A stretch of DNA of 64,000 nt, from positions 172,700,923-172,764,922 of the forward strand of contig NC_050097.1 in the NCBI RefSeq assembly GCF_902167145.1, in the 5' to 3' direction. Positions 22,180-33,560 of this stretch are shown here, in pieces. A program made the position numbers and the translations under genes. Positions within the stretch are counted from its first letter, which is position 1. Each line of letters starts with the position of its first letter. The notes beneath the pieces were generated by a model that made no database searches, had not been told where the DNA came from, and saw only the letters and a program-made list of their open reading frames with translations. The DNA comes from Zea mays (lineage: Eukaryota > Streptophyta > Magnoliopsida > Poales > Poaceae).

Positions 22180-24816
22180 TTAGTTCTTGACTTTAGGTAC
22201 CCAAATGGTTTTGGGTCCTTTGGCATTAGACACAAGAACTTTGGGTACCCAAACACAAGTCTTTGACCCCTTGTGCTTGCCCCCAACATACTTGGCAACT
22301 ACCTTGCCAGATTTGTTAGTTAAAACATATGAGGCATCAAAAATCTTAAATAAAATATTATTGTCATTTGATGCACTAGGAGTTTTCTTCTTAGGCAACT
22401 TAGCACGGGTTTGTTGCCTAAAGTTATATGTCTCACCCTTATACATAAAAGCATGATTAGGGCCAGAGTGAGACTTCCTAAAATGAATTCTCCTGATTTT
22501 GCTTTCAGGATAACCGGCAGGGTACAAAATTTAACCCTCGTTATCCTGAGGCATGGGAGCCTTGCCCTTAACAAAGTTAGACAATCTTTTAGGTGGGGCA
22601 TTAAGTTTGACATTGTCTCCCTTTTGGAAGCCAATGCCATCCTTGATGCCAGGGCGTCTCCCACTATAAAGCATACTACGAGCAAATTTAAATTTTTCAT
22701 TTTCAAGTTCATGCTCGGCAATTTTAGCATCTAATTTTGCTATATGATCATTTTGTTGCTTAATTAATACCATATGATCATGAATAGCATCAATATCAAC
22801 ATCTCTACATCTAGTGCAAATAGAAGTGTGTTCAACGGTAGATGTAGATGGTTTGCAAGATTTTAATTCTACAACCTTAGCATGCAATATATCATTTTTA
22901 CTTCTAAGGTCGGAAATGGAAGCATTGCAAACATCTAATTCTTTAGCCTTAGCAAGCAATTTTTCATTTTCATCTCTAAGGCTAGCAAGAGAAATGTTCA
23001 ATTCTTCAATCTTAGCAAGTAAATTATCATTATCATTTCTAGGATTGGGAATTGAAACATTACAAACATTTGAATCAACCTTAGCTAACAAATTAGCATT
23101 CTCATTTCTAAGGTTGTCAATAGTCTCATGGCAAGTGCTTAGCTCACTAGATAATTTTTCACATTTTTCAACTTCTAGAGCATAAGCATTTTTAACCTTA
23201 ACATGTTTTTTGTTTTCCTTGATTAGGAAGTCCTCTTGGGTGTCCAAGAGATCATCCTTCTCATGAATGGCACTAATTAATTCATTTAATTTTTCTTTTT
23301 GTTGCATGTTTAGGTTGGCAAAAAGAGTACGCAAATTATCTTCCTCATCACTAGCATTATCATCGCTAGAGGACTCATATCTAGTGGAGTATTTGGATTT
23401 AACCTTCTTCTTTTTGCCGTCCTTTGCCATGAGGCACTTGTGGCCGACGTTGGGGAAGAGAAGGCCCTTGTTGATGGCGATGTTGGCGGCGTCCTCGTCG
23501 GAGGAGGAGTCTGAGAAGCTCTCGTCCGAGTCCCACTCGCGGCATACATGAGCGTCGCCACCCTTCTTTTTGTAGTATTTCTTCTTCTCCTTTCTTCTCC
23601 CCTTCTTGTCGTCGCCCCTATCACTGTCACTAGAAATAGGACATTTTGCTATAAAGTGACCGGGCTTACCACACTTGTAGCACACTTTCTTGGAGCGGGG
23701 CTTGTAATCTTTCCCCCTCCTTTGTTTGAGGATTTGGCGGAAGCTCTTGATGACGAGCGACATCTCCTCATTGTCGAGCTTTGAGACGTCGATTGGTTGT
23801 CTATTTGACGTAGACTCCTCCTTCTTCTCCTCCGTCGCTTTGAATGCGACCGGTTGTGCTTCGGATGTGGAGGGGCCATCAAGCTCGTTGATCTTCCTTA
23901 AGCCTTTGATCATAAACTCAAAGCTCACAAAATTCCCGATTACTTCCTCGGGAGTCATTAGTGTATATCTAGGATTGCCACGAATTAATTGGACTTGAGT
24001 AGGGTTAAGGAAAATAAGTGATCTTAGAATAACCTTAACCATTTCGTGGTCATCCCATTTTTTGCTCCCGATGTTGCGCACTTGATTCACCAAGGTTTTG
24101 AGCCGGTTGTACGTGTCTTGTGGCTCCTCCCCTTGGCGAAGACGGAAGCGACCGAGCTCCCCCTCGATCGTCTCCCGCTTGGTGATCTTGGTTAGCTCAT
24201 TTCCCTCGTGTGCGGTCTTGAGCACGTCCCAAACTTCCTTGGCGCTCTTTAATCCTTGCACCTTGTTGTACTCATCTCTACTTAGAGAGGCGAGGAGTAT
24301 GGTTGTGGCTTGGGAGTTGAAGTGCTCGATTTGGGCCACTTCGTCCTCATCATAATCTTCATCCCCTACGAATGGTGCCTGTACACCAAACTCAACAACA
24401 TCTCATATACTATTGTGGAGTGAGGTTAGATGAAATCGCATTAAATCACTCCACCTAGCATAGTCTTCACCATCAAATGTTGGTGGTTTGCCTAATGGGA
24501 CGGAAAGTAAAGGCGTATGTTTAGGAATGCGAGGATAGCGTAGGGGGATCTTACTAAACTTCTTGCGCTCATGGCGCTTAGAAGTGATGGATGGCGCGTC
24601 GGAGCCGGAGGTGGAAGGTGATGAAGTATCGGTCTCGTAGTAGACCACCTTCCTCATCTTCTTTTTCTTGTCTCCACTCCGATGCGATTTGTGGGAAGAG
24701 GCTTTCTTCTCCTTCCCCTTCCCTTTGTTGCGGGAATCTTTGGATGTAGCCTTCCCGTGGCTTGTAGTGGGCTTGTCGCCGGTCTCCATCTCCTTCTTGG
24801 CGTGATCTCCCAACAT
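22180..24816 (-). pseudogene. Copia-1 gag (two stops)
   Basis: On the minus strand the first true ATG is at 24816-24814. The N-terminus is Lys/Ser-rich, then the gag core begins at about 24480 (PPTFDGEDYARWSDLMRFHL). It continues past a TGA at 24403-24405 into EHFNSQATTILLASLSRDEY, the UBN2-like gag domain. A CCHC zinc knuckle CYKCGKPGHFIAKC lies near 23680. Long Asn/Glu/Leu-rich coiled-coil stretches span about 23330-22680 with repeated LRNEN/LLAK heptads. A TAA at 22531-22533 interrupts again. The C-terminal basic linker ends VWVPKV at 22180. Length about 880 codons, typical for Sirevirus gag, which is longer than other copia gags. Confidence 0.88.
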
Positions 24817-24849
24817 CACTTCGAGCGGTTAAGCTCTAATGAAGCACCG

Positions 24850-24862
24850 GGCTCCGATACCA
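24850..24862 (-). other. Copia-1 primer binding site
   Basis: Minus strand TGGTATCGGAGCC, two bases after the LTR end (CTTTCA, TT). It matches the initiator-Met tRNA complement TGGTATCAGAGC with one change. Confidence 0.85.
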
Positions 24863-24864
24863 AA

Positions 24865-26178
24865 TGAAAGTCGCCTAGAGGGGGGTGAATAGGGCGAAAC
24901 TGAAATTTACAAAGTTAATCACAACTACAAGCCGGGTTAGCGTTAGAAATAATAATGAGTCCGCGAAAGATGGTGCAAAACAAATCGCAAGCGAATAAAG
25001 AGTGTGACACGCGGATTTGTTTTACCGAGGTTCGGTTCTCGCAAACCTACTCCTCGTTGAGGTGGTCACAAAGACCGGGTCTCTTTCAACCCTTTCCCTC
25101 TCTCAAACGGTCCCTCGGACCGAGTGAGCTTCTTCTTCTCAATCAAACGGGAACAAACTTCTCCGCAAGGGTCACCACACAATTGGTGCCTCTTGCTCCG
25201 GTTACAATTGAGTTGTTCACAAGAAAGAATGAAAGAAATAAGCAATCCAAGCGCAAGAGCTCAAAAGAACACAACAAATCTCTCTCACTAATCACTAAAG
25301 CTTTGTGTGGAATTGGGAGAGGATTTGATCACTTGGGTGTGTCTAGAATTGAATGCTAGAGCTCTTGTAAGTAGTTGGAAGGTAGAAAACTTGGATGACT
25401 TGAATGTGGGGTGGTTGGGGGTATTTATAACCCCAACCACCAAACTAGCCGTTTGGTGGAGGCTGCTGTCGCATGGCGCACCGGACAGTCCGGTGCGCCA
25501 CCGTACACTGTCCGGTGCGCCAGCCACGTCACCAGGCCATTGGGTTCCGACCGTTGGAGCTCTGACTTGTGGGCCCGCCTGGCTGTCCGGTGGTGCACCG
25601 GACAAGTCCTATAGACTGTCTGGTGTGCCACCCGCGCGTGCTCTGCTCCTCTGCGCGCGCTGGCGCGCATTTAATGCGTTAGCAGGTGACCGTTGGCGCG
25701 GAATAGCCGTTGCTCCGCTGGCTCACCGGACAGTCCGGTGTGCACCGGACATGTCCGGTGAATTATAGCGGAGCGGATTCCCGAAGCTGGCGAGTTCAGA
25801 GTTGCTCTTCCTTGGGGCACCGGACACTGTCCGGTGGTGCACCGGACAGTCTGGTGAATTATAGCGGAGCCCTCTGAAAATTCCCGAAGGTGAAGAGTTG
25901 GGCGTCGAGTTCTCTGGTGCACTGGACACTGTCCGGTGGTGCACCGGACACTGTCCGATGGCACACCGGACAATCCAGTGCGCCAGACCAGGGCAGCCTT
26001 CGGTTATCCCTTGTTCTCTTTGTTGAACCATTTTCTTAGTCTTTTTATTGGCTTAGTGTGAACCTTTGGCACCTGTATAACTTATAGACTAGAGCAAACT
26101 AGTTAGTCAATTATTTGTGTTGGACAATTCAACCACCAAAATCAATTAGGAAATAGGTGTAAGCCTAATTCACTTTCA
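24865..26178 (-). repeat. Copia-1 5' LTR (1,314 bp)
   Basis: Direct repeat of 1565-2820. Palindromic CACCGGACAGTCCGGTG-type motifs are clustered at 25476-25980. Minus-strand TATA-like box near 25427 (plus gtatttataacc). Plus-strand limits TGAAAG and CTTTCA. An open frame at 24955-25359 is LTR sequence, not a gene. Confidence 0.92.
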
Positions 26179-26524
26179 CCAACATAGTTTTTTTGCAGTC
26201 TCATCTAACGACCTATTTGCCATAGAGTCATTTGCAGGAGTGTTAAAATAGCTCGCTATTTTGGGATTTGTCGCCTCAAGTTTCATCTAGCTACCTCCAA
26301 CAAATCCTTCAATCTCCATGGATATATCGGTACTTCTCCTATTCCACCTGGTGCTGCTACTAGTAGTGTTTTTATTCTTGAGTAGAGAGCATTTTGCTTT
26401 CAACTAGCATGTCTAATTGCATATAAATTACGTGTTCTAGATATCAAATCAATATACTAACGAGGAGGAAATTAAAAGGAAGAGAAATAAGTGAAAGAGA
26501 GTTGTTGTATTAGTTGTGTCTATT

Positions 26525-27749
26525 ATGGCTATAATTGTGAACCGGTATCAACGGAGGAGACCTAGACACATCGTAGATGTTAACGAAGTTCAAAAGAGAA
26601 ATGTCAAGTGCAGAAAACAAATGCTATGTAATATGTACCAGGGTTCAAATGTCTATTGCTATGATAGTTTGCGCCTAACTAAGAGATCTTTTAGTGACTT
26701 GAGTGCCATCTTACAGGAAAAGAGTGGCCTACAAGATACCCTAAATGTGTCGGTAGAAGAAACGCTTGAAATTTTTGTGCTTATAGTAGGTCATAAAACA
26801 AAAATGAGGCTGATCCGTAGCACTTATGGGTGGTCCCTTGAACCAATCAGTCGACACTTCAACGAAGTGCTTAGAGGGATTCTATCTTTAAGTCATGAGT
26901 TCATCAAACTTCCTAATCCAGAAACCACTCTACCTGAGGATCCAAAGTGGAAATGGTTTGAGGACTGCCTAGGTGCACTAGATGGCACACATATCAATGT
27001 GAATGTTCCATTGACTGACCAAGGTAGGTACAAAAATAGGAAGCAACGAATCACCACTAATGTATTAGGGGTTTGTGATCGACAAATGAAGTTTCTGTAT
27101 GTCTTGGCTGGATGGGAAGGGTCGGCTTCGGATTCACGCATACTACGTGATGCCATGTCACGGGAGGACTCATTTGTTGTTCCTATTGGTAAATACTTTC
27201 TTGTGGATGCTGGATGTACAAATGGTTCAGGATTTCTTGCCTCGTATCGATCTACACGGTACCACTTGAATGAATGGCCTATTCAAGGCAACAATCCATC
27301 TACTGCGAGAGAGTTATTCAACCTACATCATGCAACAGCTAGGAATGTGATACAGAGAACTTTTGGGCTATTGAAGATGAGATGGTCAATCTTGAGGACC
27401 AGCTCATATTTTGATTTAGAAAACTAGGTATAACATAGTAGGTATTCAATTAAAATTCAATCATTAGTTTTAAAATTGTGTATTGACTTAGCCATATTAT
27501 TCTATGCAGATTAGGATCATCCATGCTTGCTGCATATTGCATAATTTTTTAAGGGGTAGTTAAAGAGATATAGACGATATTCTAATACATTAAGTTGATA
27601 GTCTCATCTCAACTGCTCCTGCTAAAAATCAAGGAGAAATGAGTCTGATTACGCATGTTCAATCAATTAATGAGTGGGGTGATTTTAGAGACACCAAAGC
27701 TAGTGAAATGTTTGTTGATTATCAAGCGAGACGTGGTCAAAGCTCATAG
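26525..27749 (+). pseudogene. PIF/Harbinger transposase (DDE_Tnp_4 type), broken
   Basis: Exon 1 is 26525-27427, with the first ATG in the open frame at 26525. It contains the first catalytic-Asp region LGALDGTHINV (about 26970), the second-Asp region AGWEGSASDSRIL (about 27110), VDAGC...FLASYRSTRYHL, and the third acidic region ELFNLHHATARNVIQRTFG ending LKMRWSIL. An 82-bp GT-AG intron (27428-27509) separates it from exon 2, which starts IRIIHACCILHNF and ends EWGDFRDTKASEMF, stop at 27747-27749. TAG at 27425-27427, directly before the intron, and TAA at 27561 and 27591 interrupt the frame. The N-terminal exon(s) were not found. The gene would cut and insert the element at TWA sites. Confidence 0.85.
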
Positions 27750-27832
27750 TTGTATGCTTCTGTTTTCTCTGTCTTTGTCTTTTCTGAATCTTTGTGTTTG
27801 TGTTTTTTATATGTGTGGTTCTTTGATTGTAG

Positions 27833-29107
27833 GACAAGAAAACAAGGGGCTATGTTCCTTGGAATGATGAGATGGATAAGGTACTCCTTGATACATTTGT
27901 GGACTATTAAAATAAAGGTGATAGATGTCAGAATGGGTGGAAGTCTCAAGTATACATAGCTTCTGTGAAGAATGTTTGTGAGAAGTGTAATGTCACCATT
28001 ACAAAGGAAAATATTAGCTCTCGCAGCAAGACCTTTGATAAGCACTACAATATCATTAATGGTTTGTTATCCACTAGTGGTTTTGGATGGGATTGGGAGA
28101 AGAACATGCTCAAAGTTGATAGTGACACTATATGGGATGAGTATGTTGAGGTAAGAAAATTTTCAACGTTATATTGTTCATTGAGGTTTCCAGTTTTATT
28201 ATCTTACACAAGGTTCGTAGGGTAGTTGAATCGGTGGTGAACTTGGTGCATAAGGTTGACATGTTTCTTATTAGCAAACAGTTGTTTGAGCCTCCTCGTG
28301 TGCTGGGAAAATTGCAATCAAGGAATGCAACTCTGATGTTTTGCTTGATTGATGCATATGTGAATTCAATTGTTTCGTCCCTTCCATTTTTTTAGAATGC
28401 CACCGAGTGTAGTTAATTGTATCTGTTGTTGTATGGACAAGACAACATGTAGCCAATTGGCTTTCAGTCACTCGATTAGTTGTCACTGCAGATGGTATGG
28501 TAAGCCTAGTGTATTTGCACTTTAGTTTTTGCAGTTCAATTTTTGTAGTTCAGTTTTTTTGCAGTTCAGTTTATTCCATTTTTTGATGTTTAGTTTATGT
28601 TTCAATTACAAGTTTACTTGTTGATGTATCTTTGTAACAATTATTTTACAGAGGAATAAGGAACTAAAAGGATATAAACATAAGGTTGTGAAGTTTTGGA
28701 ATCTACTCAGCCTAGTGTACAATAAAAACCAAGCAAATGGAGAGGGTGCTAAAACAACAGGTGAAAGTTCAAAGGAAATGACAAAAGAGAATGATACCGG
28801 AGACAAGGATGCTCCATATTCCATATCTTCCTGGAGTAGTTTAAAAAGACAAAGATTAGATGATTCATTCAACTCTATGTGGTGTGAGAAGTTTGACATG
28901 TTTAAATCTGCATTGAAAGATGACGGTCCAAAGCTACCCTCTTCCGCCGAAGTTCTCGCCGCATTACAAGAGGTTGAGGGACTTGATGAAGACACAGAAC
29001 TTGAGCTTTATGACATCCTCACCTCTAATGCACGCAAGTTCGAGTCGATGGTGGCACTCCCAATGGAAAGGAGGAAGAGATGGCTTATGATGCAGCTAAG
29101 GAAGTGA
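27833..29107 (+). pseudogene. Harbinger-associated Myb/SANT-like DNA-binding protein, broken
   Basis: Exon a (27833-28150) follows a ttgattgtag acceptor. It reads YVPWNDEMDKVLLDTF, a Myb/SANT-like (Myb_DNA-bind_3 style) start, then KTFDKHYNIINGLLSTSG and WDWEKNMLKVDSDTIWDEYVE. A 501-bp GT-AG intron (28151-28651) leads to exon b (28652-29107): GYKHKVVKFWNLLSLVY, a Glu/Lys-rich linker and a helical C-terminus ending QLRK with TGA at 29105. An in-frame TAA at 27908-27910 breaks exon a. In this family the protein partners the transposase and helps it bind the element ends. No upstream exon with a start codon was identified. Confidence 0.75.
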
Positions 29108-29584
29108 AACAGCTTATATGTGAACTTAGATCTCTGTGTTCAACTGATTGTGTGAACTTGTCTTTGTGAAACTTTTGTGTGCGAACTTGATGGCTATATG
29201 AAACTGTTGTGTGCAAACTTGATAGCTTTGTGAAACTGCTATGTAATGATTTAATGTCTTTGTAGAACTTTTATGTGCGAACTTAATGACTTTGTGAAAC
29301 TGTTATGTGTGACTTGTCTTTGTGAAACGGTTATTTGTGAACTTAATAGTTTCTGATAGTTGTAAATTGTTCATGCTCATTTTTAAGCAGATGCAAAGTC
29401 AAGAGATCTTTGTTTGTATTCAAATTCTGTGTGCAAAGTATCCAAACAACATCTAGAATTTACTTCTAGGAATTCAATTGCTTGTACAACCAAATAAAAA
29501 TAATGGAATTCAATCACTTTCTAGTCGATTGAATTCTATATAATTCATTTCTTGGAATTTATTTCTTGAAAAAGATTCATTTCT

Positions 29585-29602
29585 AGGCATCCAAACAGGC
29601 TG
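29585..29602 (+). repeat. Right terminal repeat of the Harbinger element
   Basis: tctaggcatccaaacaggctg, then taa. The reverse complement begins CAGCCTGTTTGGATGCC, the usual PIF/Tourist terminus form. Confidence 0.6.
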
Positions 29603-29605
29603 TAA

Positions 29606-30744
29606 GTGAAAAAAGGCACAGGAATCAGAAATGTCATGCAAACAACATAACTTCAGTAGACGCTGCTCCAACAAGATTGTGGTGCCAATTGATCCAAAAC
29701 ATAATCCGGCTGATTAGATGGCTGCTCGCAGAGGTGCAGGCTCGCGCGATGCGGGACAGGATATGGCTGTTTCCGGCATATGCATGGATGCAGACAAATA
29801 ACATCAAAATGGCTTGCTTTGCATCTACTCATATAGCGTGGATGTTTCCACGTGCAGGCAACTAAACAGAAGCTCAAACAAAGTCAACACGTACAGTGAT
29901 CCAAAATGAGACGGTGCAGACAACCAATCATACGGAATATCTCAAAACTCTGAAACAGATCATATATTAGTTTGCATAGTTAGACTACACTATCTGCATA
30001 AATAATACATCAATTACAGAACTCCGCAACTGCAAAGGTATCTAATAGTTTGCCGCGGAAACAGAACCTTATCTAAACCAGACTTCTGAGACAATAACTA
30101 GACAGTCAGGAAATAGGCCCAATCCTCGCGGTTCTAGCCAGGGCACCATTGTCTACAAACCAAAGCTTGATCTCTTGTACACTACAACGGTTCCAGGAAA
30201 AGAAATGGTTGATGATTGACAATTTTCATGGATCAACTACTAAAGCCACATTAATCATAATTATGCACATAAGTTTTGGTAGAAAAAGATACCTGGCCTG
30301 AGTAGTGTAAAAATCTAAGCCAAACAGCAGAACTAAGGTTTCTAGCAGAGTTATTAAGGGAGATAAAAAGTGTGTAACATGAAACATCGATGTTCAAGGT
30401 TTACCTGCTATAAGCTGTAAACATCATCATCCATATATGAAATCCAGTACCGGCCTTACTAAATTTAACTTCCGATTCCAAATATTGAAACAAAGCTTTA
30501 GCGCATATAGAATGCCAGAAACACAAAAAATGTGGGGATGGCAATCGATACCGACCTGGGAATTTTTCCCCATGCAAAATAGGGAGACTGTAGGGTTCCA
30601 ACAGAGCTGTTACAACAGATCAGAGACTTAAAAAAGTGCGACACTTCAATAAAACCCATTGTACAGTAATAAATAGCAGAAGGGAACTGTCTACCTCATG
30701 AGTCCCAACTGTGAATAAAACTATCTAAATGTCCAGCTAGGCAG
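29606..30744 (-). other. 3' UTR and downstream sequence of the LUC7-like gene
   Basis: No coding capacity. The proximal part below 30745 is presumably 3' UTR. Minus-strand donor-like sites AGCAG|GTAAAC (about 30406) and GCCAG|GTATC (about 30290) could be 3'-UTR splice sites. No transposon recognised. Confidence 0.45.
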
Positions 30745-33448
30745 CTAATGATCTGGACTTCTAGATCTTCCATAGCCATGCCTGGTTGGAGAACGTGATC
30801 TGCTCCTCATTCTCCCTCGGTCATTTGTCATACCACCACTCCTGTATCTGTGTCCACCTCTTTCAGAATCCCTCCCATTTCTGTAGCGATTGCTTCGGTG
30901 TTCTGATCCTCTGTCCCTGTAATCATAAACCCTATCTCTTCCTCTGCTTCGCTCATACTGACGATCACGGTCAAAGTCACGCTCCCCAGACCTCTCCCTT
31001 CTGGTATCTCTATCCCTGCCCCCACTATCATACTCTTTTCCCCTCTGTTTCCGATGCTCCTCTGCTTTCTGCTCCCTTGCAAGCCGCTCTTCCTCTTTTG
31101 TCTTCTCTTTTGCTGCCTGGATTAGATACAAGTACCATAAGTGCTCAATAAATTAAATCATTATTCACGGTTCTAGTGAAGTGATAATTCACCTTGTATT
31201 CTGCCAGGAAATCCCTAACCATGCCATAACCAATGTGTTGTTTCCCAGTCACATGGGACTGCGTTCTCTCAAGAGCATCATCAGCAACTAAGAATGATCC
31301 ACATGTTTCACAAAGTTCCATCTTCTTCTCAAGCATAGCTACTTTGTTGTCTGCTTCGTTAGCTAAAGCTGTCTTCTCAGCGTTTAAAATGTCAACCTGC
31401 AAACCAAAAATTAAGCGAGATTTCACAAATTGATGAAGTAATGTTCACACATGATAAATAAACATGGATGTTGCATTTCAGTACCCTTCTCATAAGTGCC
31501 TCAGCTTCATCCACTTTACCAGCCTCACCAAGCTCCTCAATTTGCTCCAGCAGCTTCTTCACCTGTTCTTTTCGCACTGAAAGCAGCTCAGCTAATTTTC
31601 CAGGGATTGGCATTGGCACAGCAGAATCGTGAGCCAGCCTTTCTCGACCACGCCTTATCTTTCTATCTAAGTCCATTACCTGCAACAGAATAAACAAAGG
31701 TAAATGTACTACTTAGAAATTTTTACAAGAGCAAGTGGTGACTCACCAATTTCTCACATTGTTGTGCAAGCTCTGCCTCAAACCTTTGCATATAAGTATC
31801 GTGCCTAGGAGACTTCTCAAAGCTGCACATACCCAAAAAAACCATGTGAAATATATATAGATAGTTGAATATCTACCCTATATAGCTAAACATATAATCA
31901 TATGGAGGTGAATTATTGGTTCAAAGCAATATATACGGATGAAACTGAAGTCGCAACACCAAGCCAGTAAAGTACAACCGCCAAATTTAACCCCCACCCC
32001 ACCTCACTGGCTGAAGGTAAAAAAATATTAATTTCTTGTCCTGAGTAATTAAAGGATTCAATCTGCACCAATAGCTATTACCTTAGTGATTCTGTTGCGA
32101 GCTAACATTTATTCAAAATATTCAATGTTAATAACTTGGTTGGCTTGTTTCACAGGAGCATTAAATGTTGGTAACATGGTATAATTGTTTTAGAATTATT
32201 CGCTAGATGGAACTGTCAAACTTGCATGAGATCACAAAAAAAAGAACTTACAAACAGTCAGAACCCTTTAAAATATCCCAAACTGCCAAACAATAGCATG
32301 AAATTCTGCATGGCTAAATGAACAACACATATGACATGTTCATCTATATTCTTCTGGATTAAAGAAAACTCCTGCTAGTTCAAGCCAAAGGTCACTATCA
32401 TTTCACGAGAATATAACATGGCTAGGGAAAATTGGGAATAAAGATGCTAATTAATTCCTATTTTCCAACTACTAAATTTTGATCTAGTGCAACTCTCACT
32501 TAATTCACCTAAGGATTTTAATGTACATAAAATGTAACATTTAGAATACCTAGGCACATTTCCGAACCCTTTGTTAATTATCCATCCTTGCTTCCTCACC
32601 AGATAGCATCAAACTTCTCTAAATATTGTGCTGAGCAACTTATTTGATGTCTTAATATAAAACTGAGAGAACATTGTTGTTGTAGGATGCGTAATTTATC
32701 TCATTTCACAGTTCTAATGTGCTGTCTAATTTCACACAAAAGATGTGCCAATCAAACTAAAACTTGTGGCCTAACAAGAACATAAGACGGCTTAATCCTC
32801 ACAACGAAAAACTAGCTGGACACTACCATTCTAGCAATTCATATAACATGATCATCTACTTTGGTATCATGCCATATGGCTCCCAATAGCAAGGCCTCTC
32901 TATACCTAGTTGCAGTCTATCCAATACCCTATTTTGCTTCCTAAACGTAACACATTGCTAAGAGATAACATAAACAAAATCGTACTGTATTTTATACAAA
33001 AAGCGTGTTGATTTTTATTTCTTTATTACATGCCAATCAATTAAGGTTCACAGATATCACCTTTCCTTGAGCTTCGGATCGTGGATCCTCGAGCACGGCC
33101 CTGCAAACACCCCAACCGAACTTATCATGAGTAAAAAAAATCACTGCAAAACGCATTAAAAAAAGAAACGATGGAATGGCCGTACCGATATTGCTCTTGG
33201 TGTTGACGAAAAGGTCGTGAGGACAGAACCGAACCATGTAAGGGCCGCACACGTCCGGATCGTCCCACTTCAGCTCTTTGTGCCCCTTCTTCTCCTCCTC
33301 CGTTAGGTTGCGAGCTGCAAACGACAGTACTTGCGGCGCGATTAGGGGAAGGTTAGGGTATGGGGCGGCGCCGTTCGGGCGAGGGCTAATCTGGTGGGTA
33401 CTTACCTGTGCCCATGAGCTCGTCAAGGAGGGCTCGCTGTGCGTCCAT
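30745..33448 (-). CDS. LUC7-like U1 snRNP-associated splicing factor (7 exons, 352 aa)
   Basis: Minus-strand coding exons are 33448-33406, 33314-33186, 33100-33061, 31822-31747, 31679-31485, 31396-31193 and 31116-30745. All six introns are GT-AG and join in one open frame (1,059 nt with the stop). The protein starts MDAQRALLDELMG, the LUC7 N-terminal helix. The first zinc finger (CCCH type) is formed by VCGPYMVRFCPHDLF and the CSRIHD segment in exon 3. A coiled coil follows (exon 5, VRKEQVKKLLEQIEELGE), then a C2H2 finger LCETCGSFLV...HVTGKQH in exon 6. The tail in exon 7 is RD/RS-rich (RGRDRVYDYRDR, RSRSRSP). LUC7 proteins act in the nucleus in 5' splice-site selection by the U1 snRNP. The layout matches the plant LUC7L-related type (Arabidopsis At5g51410-like, from memory). 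No lesion was found. Intron 3 is 1.24 kb. Confidence 0.93.
31823..33060 (-). other. Large intron 3 of the LUC7-like gene
   Basis: 1,238 bp between donor GTGATATC at 33060 and acceptor TGTGCAG at 31823. A/T-rich. I see no ORF, TIR or LTR in it. It is the only long intron of the gene. Confidence 0.8.
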
Positions 33449-33560
33449 GGCGGAGAGGGCAAGGAGCCGTCGAGAAACCCTGAGCCGGACGGCCCCTTTC
33501 GATTTGGGGATTTGGGGTCGTCCCAGTAGAACAGTGAACAGACAAAGAGAGAACCCTCGG
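33449..33560 (-). promoter_or_regulatory. Short 5' UTR/promoter-proximal segment of the LUC7-like gene
   Basis: Only about 110 bp of unique-looking, moderately GC-rich sequence separates the start codon from the repeat-derived block starting near 33560. No convincing TATA box was seen on the minus strand. The promoter must be TATA-less or lie partly in the transposon-derived sequence. Confidence 0.4.

Larger units (their letters stand above)
1565..26178 (-). mobile_element. Copia-1: degenerate Sirevirus-type Ty1/copia LTR retrotransposon
   Basis: The element runs on the minus strand: 5' LTR 24865-26178, gag, protease-integrase, RT-RNase H, 3' LTR 1565-2820. The termini are TGAAAG...CTTTCA on the plus strand. 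Flanking 5-mers are tcaac (1560-1564) and ccaac (26179-26183), a 4/5 match. The primer site resembles the initiator-Met tRNA complement (TGGTATCGGAGCC). The order gag-PR-IN-RT-RNH defines Ty1/copia. The long gag with zinc knuckle and coiled coil, several AGGGGGAGA-type purine tracts and CACCGGACAGTCCGGTG palindromes in the LTR point to the Sirevirus genus (Ji/Opie-like; the exact family was not resolved). Gypsy-1 (4777-20122) sits inside its RT. About 39 substitutions between LTRs by eye, roughly 3%, suggest about a million years at grass LTR rates. Several stops make it non-autonomous. Confidence 0.92.
26184..29602 (+). mobile_element. Decayed PIF/Harbinger transposon with two genes
   Basis: The transposase (26525-27749) and Myb/SANT-like gene (27833-29107) are in the same direction, the usual two-gene layout of plant PIF/Harbinger elements. 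The right end carries a terminal repeat gcatccaaacaggctg, ending at 29602 and followed by taa, the family's 3-bp target preference. No matching left terminus was found, either next to 26184 or in 1-1564, so the left limit given is only where Copia-1 ends. Several stops show it is dead. Confidence 0.75.
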
